From Actinocatenispora sp963805605 (lineage in GTDB: Bacteria; Actinomycetota; Actinomycetes; Mycobacteriales; Micromonosporaceae), in contig CAWDUX010000002.1 of the NCBI GenBank assembly GCA_963805605.1, forward strand, positions 2,666,001 to 2,730,000: DNA of 64,000 nucleotides. Reading direction: 5' to 3'. Both the position numbers and the translations under genes were made by a program. Shown one piece after another: positions 33,093-40,022 of the stretch. The notes under the pieces were generated by a model. That model had not been told where the DNA came from. It was given only the letters and a program-made list of their open reading frames with translations, and made no database searches. The stretch's first letter is position 1; every line of letters begins with the position of its first letter.

Positions 33093-33734
33093 ATGACGCA
33101 GCGACGCCGGCCGTGGATCATCGGAGTGTCGGGAGCGTCCGGCACGCCCTATCCACGCGCGGTCATCAACGCACTTCTGGACGTCGAGCTGCCGGTGGAT
33201 GTGGTGATCTCCCGCGCCGCCCGGTTGACGATCCTGGACGAGACCGGCATTCCGGTACGGGACGCGCGGTGGAAGGACGACCTCGCCGAGTTCCTCGGCC
33301 GGGATCTGGCCGACGCTGACATGACCTTCTGGCCGGCGGCGGACATCGCGGCGGGGCCGAGCAGTGGTTCGTACCCGGCGCGGGGTATGGCGGTGGTGCC
33401 GGCGAGTACCGCGGCCTGTGCCGGCATCGCACTAGGACTGTCCAAGGACCTGCTGCAGCGGGCCGCGGACGTCAACCTCAAGGAACGCCGCCCGGTCATC
33501 GTGGTGCCGCGGGAGACGCCGGCGTCCCGCAGCCACCTGGTGCACCTGCTCGCGCTGCACGACGCGGGCGCGACCGTACTGCCGGCCAGTCCCGGGTTCT
33601 ATGCGGGCGCCCGGGACGTACAGCAGCTGGTGGATTTCGTGGCCGGCCGGGTGCTGGACGCGATGGCGGTCGAGCACACGCTGTACCAGCGCTGGGCGGG
33701 CAACCTGGGCGCCGCCCGATCACCCGAGGGCTGA
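33093..33734 (+). CDS. ubiX: Flavin prenyltransferase UbiX
   Basis: 213 residues. IIGVSGASGTPYPRAVI is the FMN phosphate-binding loop; VVPASTAACAGIALGLSKDL and RRPVIVVPRETPASRSHL carry the conserved UbiX active-site patches, and PASPGFYAGARDVQQLVDF ends the fold. It makes prenylated FMN for UbiD. ATG 33093 is chosen because the fold starts at once. The stop codon lies in a 16-bp tandem duplication. Confidence 0.93.
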   Translation: MTQRRRPWIIGVSGASGTPYPRAVINALLDVELPVDVVISRAARLTILDETGIPVRDARWKDDLAEFLGRDLADADMTFWPAADIAAGPSSGSYPARGMAVVPASTAACAGIALGLSKDLLQRAADVNLKERRPVIVVPRETPASRSHLVHLLALHDAGATVLPASPGFYAGARDVQQLVDFVAGRVLDAMAVEHTLYQRWAGNLGAARSPEG

Positions 33735-33763
33735 CGCCCACGAGCACTGACGCCCACGAGCAC
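33732..33763 (+). repeat. 16-bp tandem duplication across ubiX stop
   Basis: TGACGCCCACGAGCAC occurs twice exactly; the first TGA is the ubiX stop codon and another TGA begins the second unit and follows it. Confidence 0.92.
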
Positions 33764-33769
33764 TGAAGA

Positions 33770-33805
33770 GCCCCGGGGTCGGCTCATCTGAGCCGATCCC
33801 GGGGC
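33770..33805 (+). terminator. Strong hairpin between ubiX and bldC
   Basis: 17-bp arms (33770-33786 and 33789-33805) with one mismatch and a 2-nt loop. It lies between convergent genes and could stop both. Confidence 0.75.
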
Positions 33806-33948
33806 AGCGCTGAGCCGACGGGCCGTGCGGGCCCGAAGCAGAACGCTCCGGTGCCGCGCCCGGCATGGCCCGCCGGATGCGTGTTTCTCTGTGTGACGGG
33901 CCGACCCCGTGTGCGGCTCGGGCCGTCAGTTGATCTAGAGTGCAGAAG

Positions 33949-34161
33949 CTAACGCGGCGTGGGCTGTCCCTCCTCGGCGAAGCCAGCTTCGTCGCCGCTC
34001 AGCAATGCACGAACTTCCGATTCCCGGAACCTGCGGTGACCGCCCGGTGTGCGAATGCTTCCGATTCGCCCAGCGGCAGCCCAACGGGTAACGGTCTTCG
34101 GGTCTACTCGGAACAACGAGGCCACCTCACCTGGTGTGAGCAGCCGATCGGCAGTTTCCAC
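33949..34161 (-). CDS. bldC: BldC-family DNA-binding protein
   Basis: 70 residues, MerR-like winged helix-turn-helix without effector domain: LLTPGEVASLFRVDPKTVTR then WAAAGRIGSIRTPGGHRRFR. BldC controls development and secondary metabolism in Streptomyces and is usually about 68 residues. The start is GTG 34161 with a G-rich Shine-Dalgarno. It is monocistronic. Confidence 0.92.
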   Translation of the reverse strand: METADRLLTPGEVASLFRVDPKTVTRWAAAGRIGSIRTPGGHRRFRESEVRALLSGDEAGFAEEGQPTPR

Positions 34162-34489
34162 GACCCCCCCTTTGTACTTAGTCCCCTGACGCCATTACAG
34201 CACTGTCGTCCCCTGCCGTCCCGGAAATGAACGGAACGCCACCCGATGGGGTGTTGTGGCGACGCACACTTCATCAACGATCTGTAGGAATATTGTCACT
34301 CCAGGCTGTTGACAAGGGCGGATGTTGGGATTTTTGCCGGTCGGTATCCACTACCGGGTTACGGCACGGAACCGACCACCCATTGCCTATCGTGACAGCT
34401 CAGTGGCCATGGCCGCAGGCGCGTGGCTGCGAAGGGTGACAACCTGTGCCGACCCGTGCGTCCCGGCTCGGGTGTCGAGGAGCCTTAAA
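34162..34489. other. Divergent intergenic region bldC / Lrp gene
   Basis: 328 bp without a supported gene, less GC-rich than its surroundings. It must hold the promoters of bldC (leftward) and the Lrp gene (rightward). A TTGACA hexamer sits at 34309-34314 but without a good -10 at normal spacing. Confidence 0.5.
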
Positions 34490-34969
34490 ATGTCGCAGGT
34501 GGACAAGACCGACTGCCAGATTCTCGACCTGCTCCGTACCAATGCCCGGCTGTCGTACGCCGAGCTGGGTCGCCAGATCGGACTGTCGCCGCCCGCCGTA
34601 CACGACCGAGTGTCGAAACTGGAGTCGACCGGTGTGATCGTCGGGTACCGGACCGTCGTCGAACCGGAGACAATCGGGCTCGGCGTGACCGCACTCGTCG
34701 GCCTCGTGCAGACCGATTCCAGCGAGGCCGAGGACATCGCCGAGTCGCTGTCCGAACTCGTCGAGGTCGAATCCTGCTATTTCCTCGCGGGCCAGGAATC
34801 GTTCCTGGTGAAGGTGCGGGTCGGGACCATCGCCGAGTTGGAGGGTCTGGTACTGCGACTCAACCGGGTGCCGGGCGTGGCCCGCACGCATTCGACCATC
34901 GCGCTGTCGACCAAATGGGAGAACCGCCCGCAGCCGGTCCGTTGGACCGACCCGGACGCGTCCAGCTGA
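34490..34969 (+). CDS. Lrp/AsnC-family regulator
   Basis: 159 residues. The helix-turn-helix reads TDCQILDLLRTNARLSYAEL and LSPPAVHDRVSKLESTGVIV; the C-terminal RAM effector domain has LVEVESCYFLAGQESFLVKV. It probably senses an amino acid, identity unknown. ATG 34490 follows GAGGAG by 9 nt; the longer frame from 34322 is not supported. Confidence 0.88.
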   Translation: MSQVDKTDCQILDLLRTNARLSYAELGRQIGLSPPAVHDRVSKLESTGVIVGYRTVVEPETIGLGVTALVGLVQTDSSEAEDIAESLSELVEVESCYFLAGQESFLVKVRVGTIAELEGLVLRLNRVPGVARTHSTIALSTKWENRPQPVRWTDPDASS

Positions 34970-35032
34970 CCAGGTCACGTACGGCCGGGGTGGGCGCGGG
35001 GCGAGGGTCGGTGGCGCGGCAGGATGTAGGCC

Positions 35033-36421
35033 ATGAGTGATGAGTACCGGATCGAGCACGACACGATGGGTGAGGTCCGGGTGCCGTCCCGGGCCAAATG
35101 GCGGGCGCAGACCCAGCGCGCGGTGGAGAACTTCCCGATCTCCGGCCGCACCCTGGAGCACGCGCACATCGCGGCGCTGGCGCAGATCAAGGCCGCCGCC
35201 GCGAAGGTCAACGCCGAACTGGGCGTGATCGGCACAGAGGTCGCCGAGGCGATCCGGTCGGCCGCCGCCGAGGTCGTGGACGGCCGGCACGACGACCAGT
35301 TCCCGATCGACGTGTTCCAGACCGGCTCCGGCACCTCCTCCAACATGAACACCAACGAGGTGCTGGCCACCCTGGCCACCGAGCGTCTCGGCGCGTCCGT
35401 ACACCCCAACGACCACGTGAACGCTTCGCAGTCGTCCAACGACGTGTTCCCGTCCTCGATCCACGTCGCGGCGACCGCGGCGATCAGCACCGACCTGATG
35501 CCCGCGCTGGAGCACCTGGCCGGGGCGCTGGAGGCGAAGGCGAAGGAGTACGCCGAGGTCGTCAAGGCGGGCCGGACGCACCTGATGGACGCCACCCCGG
35601 TCACCCTGGGCCAGGAGTTCTCCGGTTACGCCACCCAGGTCCGGTACGGGGTGGACCGGCTGCGGTCCGCGCTGCCGCGGCTGGCCGAGCTGCCGCTCGG
35701 CGGTACGGCCGTGGGTACCGGTATCAACACCCCGGCCGGCTTCTCCGCCCGGGTGATCGCCGAGCTCGCCGCGGCCACCGGGCTGCCGCTCACCGAAGCA
35801 GGCAACCATTTCGAGGCGCAGGGTGCCCGGGACGGTCTGGTCGAGACATCCGGCCAGCTGCGTACCATCGCCGCCGGGCTGTACAAGATAGTCAACGACC
35901 TGCGCTGGATGGGTTCCGGCCCGCGTGCCGGTCTCGGCGAGATCGCCCTGCCCGACCTGCAGCCCGGCTCGTCGATCATGCCCGGCAAGGTCAACCCGGT
36001 GCTGCCCGAGGCGGTTCGCCAGGTGGTCGCCCAGGTGATCGGCAACGACGCCACCGTCGCCTTCGCCGGCACTCTCGGCGACTTCGAGCTGAACGTGATG
36101 CTGCCGGTCATGGCGGTGAACGTACTGGAGTCGGTACGGCTGCTGGCCAACGTGTCGCGGCTGCTCGCCGATCGCTGCATCGCCGGTATCACCGCGAACG
36201 TCGACCGCTGCCGGGAGTACGCCGAGTCGTCCCCGTCGATCGTCACCCCGCTCAACCGGCACATCGGTTACGAGGAGGGCGCCGCGATCGCCAAGCAGGC
36301 GCTGAAGGAGCGTAGGACGATCCGCGAGGTGGTCATCGAGCGCGGGCACCTGGAGTCCGGTGCGCTCACCGAGACCCAGCTCGACGAGCTGCTCGACGTA
36401 CTGTCCATGACCCACCCCTGA
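35033..36421 (+). CDS. fumC: Class II fumarate hydratase (FumC)
   Basis: 462 residues. TGSGTSSNMNTNEV and HVNASQSSNDVFPSS carry substrate-binding residues; GSSIMPGKVNP (residues 312-322) is the superfamily signature loop with the catalytic Ser. It interconverts fumarate and malate in the TCA cycle. It is convergent with an IclR gene across a hairpin. Confidence 0.95.
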   Translation: MSDEYRIEHDTMGEVRVPSRAKWRAQTQRAVENFPISGRTLEHAHIAALAQIKAAAAKVNAELGVIGTEVAEAIRSAAAEVVDGRHDDQFPIDVFQTGSGTSSNMNTNEVLATLATERLGASVHPNDHVNASQSSNDVFPSSIHVAATAAISTDLMPALEHLAGALEAKAKEYAEVVKAGRTHLMDATPVTLGQEFSGYATQVRYGVDRLRSALPRLAELPLGGTAVGTGINTPAGFSARVIAELAAATGLPLTEAGNHFEAQGARDGLVETSGQLRTIAAGLYKIVNDLRWMGSGPRAGLGEIALPDLQPGSSIMPGKVNPVLPEAVRQVVAQVIGNDATVAFAGTLGDFELNVMLPVMAVNVLESVRLLANVSRLLADRCIAGITANVDRCREYAESSPSIVTPLNRHIGYEEGAAIAKQALKERRTIREVVIERGHLESGALTETQLDELLDVLSMTHP

Positions 36422-36429
36422 CCGTCGGA

Positions 36430-36466
36430 CCCGCTGAGCCCGGCTGGCCGGGTCGGGTTCAGCGGG
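36430..36466. terminator. Hairpin between fumC and IclR gene
   Basis: CCCGCTGA (36430-36437) pairs with TCAGCGGG (36459-36466) around a GC-rich inner loop that can pair further. It overlaps the IclR stop and lies 9 bp past fumC, so it may serve both. Confidence 0.5.
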
Positions 36467-37130
36467 ACAGTTCCCGGTGCAGGGCGCCGGCGGCCTCCTG
36501 CACCCTTGGCCCAGCGGTGCCCGGGTCGATGGGTTCGAGGGTGATGATCCCGACGCTGGCGACCAGCCCTTCCAGGCCCAGTACCGGGGCTGCGACGCCG
36601 TACGCGCCCTGCTGGAACTCCCCCGCCGAGGTGGTCCAGCCGCGTTCACCGCGCCGGCCGGCCAGGATCGCCAGTCCGCCGGCGGCCCGCTCCAGCGGGT
36701 GCCGTGAGCCGGTCCGGTACGCGACGTGCAGCGCCGGCCAGGACGGCTCGACCACCAGCAACGCCAGCGCCTCCCCGCCGTCCTCGACGGTCAGGTGCGC
36801 GGTGGCGCCGAGTTCCTCGGCCAGGGCGCGCAGCACCGGCAGCGCGGTACCGGCCAGCAGCGGCTGTGCCCGGCGGGCCAGCGCGAGCACCCCGATGCCC
36901 AGCCGCAGCGGGCCGGAGCCCTCGCGTCGTACCAGGCCGTGCGCGGTGAGGGTGGCGGCCAGCCGGTAGATCACCGTACGGCCGACGCCGAGATGCTCGG
37001 CGGCGGTGCTCACCGACAGGCCCTCCGGATGCTCGGCCACCAGGGCGAGCAGCCGCAGACCACGGTCCAGCGTCTGCGACGTCTCCCGACCGGTGCCTGC
37101 CGGCCGACCTGTCCCGTTGTGCTCGCCCAC
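36459..37130 (-). CDS. IclR-family regulator
   Basis: 223 residues: helix-turn-helix (TLDRGLRLLALVAEHPEGLS, VSTAAEHLGVGRTVIYRLAA) and an effector domain. GTG 37130 is preferred, because TAGGGT lies 7 nt upstream and the extra upstream frame (to 37241) is Pro/Gly-rich shadow. It is divergent from cysS. The regulated genes are not obvious. Confidence 0.86.
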   Translation of the reverse strand: MGEHNGTGRPAGTGRETSQTLDRGLRLLALVAEHPEGLSVSTAAEHLGVGRTVIYRLAATLTAHGLVRREGSGPLRLGIGVLALARRAQPLLAGTALPVLRALAEELGATAHLTVEDGGEALALLVVEPSWPALHVAYRTGSRHPLERAAGGLAILAGRRGERGWTTSAGEFQQGAYGVAAPVLGLEGLVASVGIITLEPIDPGTAGPRVQEAAGALHRELSR

Positions 37131-37137
37131 GAGCCGG

Positions 37138-37143
37138 ACCCTA
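37138..37143 (-). promoter_or_regulatory. -10 box for IclR gene
   Basis: TAGGGT, 7 nt before GTG 37130. Confidence 0.4.
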
Positions 37144-37284
37144 TCCGCCCCGGGAGGTACCTGCCCGGACCCCGCCGGGATCCCGGCCGGGAGCCGGTGC
37201 CCGCCGGGCGGCGGGGCGTACGCGGGAAACGGACATCCCACGCGGCGGGCCGTGTGCGGTAGGCGGCCTGGCGCCGGCGCCCGT

Positions 37285-37290
37285 TAGGCT
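37285..37290 (+). promoter_or_regulatory. -10 box for cysS
   Basis: TAGGCT, 6 nt before GTG 37297; leaderless. Confidence 0.45.
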
Positions 37291-37296
37291 CTCAGG

Positions 37297-38730
37297 GTGA
37301 GCCTGTCTCTGTATGACACCGCGACCCGTACGGTCCGGGACTTCGTCCCGCGGGAACCCGGCAAGGTCGGGATCTACCTGTGTGGTGTCACCGTGCAGAG
37401 CCCGCCGCACATCGGTCACCTGCGCTCCGGCGCCAACTACGACGTGCTGCGCCGCTGGCTGGAACAGCACGGCTACGAGGTCCGGTTCATCCGCAACATC
37501 ACCGACATCGACGACAAGGTGCTGGCCCGCGCCCAGGACGAGCAGGTGCCGTACTGGTCCATCGCGTACCGCAACGAGCGGCTGCTCGACGACGCGTACG
37601 ACGCGGTCGGCATCCGGCTGCCCACCTACGAGCCGCGAGCCACCGGCCACATCACCGAGATGCACCAGCTGATCGAGCGGCTGATCGAGCGCGGCCACGC
37701 GTACGCCACCCCTGGCGGCGAGGTCTACTTCGACGTCTCCTCGTTCCCGGACTACGGGTCGCTGTCCGGACAGCGGCCGGACGCCATGCAGCCGACCGAG
37801 CACGACGCGACCGACCCGGCCGTACGGGACAAGCGCAGCCCGCTGGACTTCGCGCTGTGGAAGGGCGTCAAGGCCACCGAGCCGGCCGACGCGTACTGGC
37901 CGTCGCCGTGGGGCCGGGGTCGGCCCGGCTGGCACATCGAATGCTCCGCGATGACCTGGCGCTACCTGGGTGAGGAGTTCGACATCCACGGCGGCGGGCT
38001 GGACATCCAGTTCCCGCACCACGAGAACGAGCTCGCGCAGTCCCGGGCCGCCGGGTTCGGCTTCGCCCGGTACTGGGTGCACAACGGTCCGCTGAACATG
38101 GGCGGCGAGAAGATGAGCAAGTCGCTGGGCAACGTGGTGGACCTGCCGGCGCTCGCGGCCCGTGGGGTACGCCCGGTCGAGGTGCGCTACTACCTGTCAT
38201 TCCCGCACTACCGTTCGATGATCGACTACTCGGACGCGGCGCTGGACGAGGCGGCAGCGGCGTACCGGCGGATCGAGGGCTTCGTGCAGCGGGCCGGTGA
38301 GCGGGTCGGCGCGGTCTCGGCGGCGGAACTGCAGGACGCCTTCGTGACCGCGATGGACGACGACCTGAACACGCCGCGGGCGTTCGCGATCGTGCACGAC
38401 ACGGTACGGGCCGGCAACACGGCACTGGCCGCCGACGATCCCGACGCCGTCCGCACCGCGCTGGCCGGGGTGCTCGGTATGCTCACCGTGCTCGGCTTCG
38501 ACCCGGTCGACGGCGGCTCGTCCGGTGCTCGGGCCGGCGGCCTGCGCTCCACAGTGGATCATCTGGTCGCGCTGGCCATGGAGCAGCGCAACGCGGCCCG
38601 GTCACGGCGCGACTGGCCGGCCGCAGACGCGGTACGCGACCAGCTCAAGCAGGCCGGTGTACTGATCGAAGACACCCCGAACGGTCCACGATGGACACTC
38701 GCAGAGCAAGCAACGGATGGTAGTACCTGA
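37297..38730 (+). CDS. cysS: Cysteinyl-tRNA synthetase
   Basis: 477 residues. The zinc Cys is in YLCGVTVQ; the HIGH motif is in PPHIGHLRSG (residues 38-41); another zinc Cys is in GWHIECSAM with HH in FPHHENE; KMSKS is at 272-276. It has the usual Cys-tRNA synthetase fold and is not the MshC paralogue, whose gene is not in view. The stop overlaps the next start in TGATG. GTG start with TAGGCT 6 nt upstream. Confidence 0.96.
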   Translation: MSLSLYDTATRTVRDFVPREPGKVGIYLCGVTVQSPPHIGHLRSGANYDVLRRWLEQHGYEVRFIRNITDIDDKVLARAQDEQVPYWSIAYRNERLLDDAYDAVGIRLPTYEPRATGHITEMHQLIERLIERGHAYATPGGEVYFDVSSFPDYGSLSGQRPDAMQPTEHDATDPAVRDKRSPLDFALWKGVKATEPADAYWPSPWGRGRPGWHIECSAMTWRYLGEEFDIHGGGLDIQFPHHENELAQSRAAGFGFARYWVHNGPLNMGGEKMSKSLGNVVDLPALAARGVRPVEVRYYLSFPHYRSMIDYSDAALDEAAAAYRRIEGFVQRAGERVGAVSAAELQDAFVTAMDDDLNTPRAFAIVHDTVRAGNTALAADDPDAVRTALAGVLGMLTVLGFDPVDGGSSGARAGGLRSTVDHLVALAMEQRNAARSRRDWPAADAVRDQLKQAGVLIEDTPNGPRWTLAEQATDGST

Positions 38731-39881
38731 TGCCCGGTAACTCCGAACGACGCAACCGCCGCACCACGTCGAAGAAGGGCCGCACCGCCGGCTCCGGCGG
38801 CAAGCGCAGGCAGAGCCTGGAAGGGCGGGGCCGTACCCTGCCCGCAGACGAGCGGCCCTGGCACAAGAAGTTCAGCCCCGGCGAGGGCGAGGAACTGCCC
38901 AAGCGCACCGCCTGGAAGCAGGAGAAGGACCGCCGCAAGGCGGTCGCCGAGGGGCGTACGCCGAAACCCGCGCAGGGCCGTGCCGGCCAAACCCGTGCCG
39001 GTCAAACCCGTGCAGGTCAGGGCCGTGCCGGCCAGGGCCGTGCCGGTCAGGGCCGTGCCGGTCAGGGCCGTGCCGGTCAGGGCGGTGGCGGTCGGTCCGG
39101 ACCCCGGGTGTCACCAGGCCGACGCTCCGCCGCCGCCAAGGACGCACCCGAACTGCTGGTCGGCCGCAACCCGGTCGTCGAGGCGCTGCGGGCGCACATT
39201 CCGGTCACCGCGCTGTACGTGGCGCAGGGCATCGAACTCGACGAACGGACCATCGAGGCGGTACGCACCGCCGGCGACCGTGGCATCGCGATCCTGGAGG
39301 TCAGCCGCGCCGAACTGGACCGGCTCACCGGCGGCGTACTGCACCAGGGCATCGGCGTACAGGTCCCGCCGTACGAGTACGAGCCGTTCGAGGACCTGCT
39401 GGCCGCCTCCGCGGAGGCACCGGCGCCGCTGCTGCTCGCCCTCGACGGGGTGACCGACCCGCGCAACCTGGGTGCGGTGATCCGGTCCGCCGCGGCGTTC
39501 GGTGCGCAGGGCCTGTTCCTGCCCGCCCGGCGGGCCGCGGGCATCACCGCCACCGCGTGGCGTACGTCGGCCGGTGCGGCCGCCCGGCTGCCGGTCGCTC
39601 AGGTCACCAACATGACCCGGGCGCTCAAGCAGACACAGGACGCCGGCTTCCTGACCGTGGGCCTGGACGCCGACGGCGAGGTACCGCTCTACGAGCTGGA
39701 GGCGGCGGTCGACCCCGTCGTACTGGTCGTCGGTTCGGAGGGCCGGGGCCTGTCCCGGCTCGTCGGAGAGACCTGCGACCTGCGGGTGTCAATTCCGATC
39801 GCCTCGTCGGTCGAGTCGCTGAACGCGTCGGTGGCCGCATCGATCGCGCTGGCCGAGGTGTCCCGGCGACGCTCCGGGTGA
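38730..39881 (+). CDS. rlmB: 23S rRNA 2'-O-ribose methyltransferase RlmB (SpoU family)
   Basis: 383 residues. A basic, disordered N-terminus (about 1-130, with seven RAGQ[G/T] repeats) precedes a small substrate-binding domain and the SPOUT knot: NLGAVIRSAAAFGAQGLFLP, VVLVVGSEGRGLSRLVGETC and ASSVESLNASVAASIALAEV. It probably methylates a ribose in 23S rRNA. It overlaps cysS by one base, as in many actinomycetes where the two are paired. The repeat is unusually regular. Confidence 0.94.
   Translation: MPGNSERRNRRTTSKKGRTAGSGGKRRQSLEGRGRTLPADERPWHKKFSPGEGEELPKRTAWKQEKDRRKAVAEGRTPKPAQGRAGQTRAGQTRAGQGRAGQGRAGQGRAGQGRAGQGGGGRSGPRVSPGRRSAAAKDAPELLVGRNPVVEALRAHIPVTALYVAQGIELDERTIEAVRTAGDRGIAILEVSRAELDRLTGGVLHQGIGVQVPPYEYEPFEDLLAASAEAPAPLLLALDGVTDPRNLGAVIRSAAAFGAQGLFLPARRAAGITATAWRTSAGAAARLPVAQVTNMTRALKQTQDAGFLTVGLDADGEVPLYELEAAVDPVVLVVGSEGRGLSRLVGETCDLRVSIPIASSVESLNASVAASIALAEVSRRRSG
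38979..39083 (+). repeat. 15-bp tandem repeat x7 in rlmB
   Basis: Seven in-frame units of CGTGCCGGTCAGGGC-like sequence, each coding RAGQG or RAGQT; the last three are identical. The multiple of 3 keeps the frame, so copy number can change without breaking the gene. Confidence 0.95.
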
Positions 39882-40022
39882 CGCAGCTTCCCTCGCCGGG
39901 TTGCCGCCACCACCGATGGTGACCCGGCGCGGCGGCGACGGAGCCGGTGCCCGTCGGACGCGGTTGGTTCAGGTTCGTACGATCGGACCACCGCACCGCT
40001 GACCAAGGAGGCCCCGCCCGCC

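Noticed and set aside
32448..33145. Minus-strand open frames over the ubiA-ubiX spacer
   Set aside because: Arg-rich frames without ribosome site or domain; the plus-strand 59-codon ORF has a better ribosome site.
34400..36649. 749-codon minus-strand open frame opposite Lrp and fumC
   Set aside because: Gly/His/Arg-rich shadow; fumC has its full signature on the plus strand.
38979..39083. Possible CRISPR-like array (15-bp repeats)
   Set aside because: Repeats are contiguous, without spacers, in frame within rlmB; no cas genes in the window.
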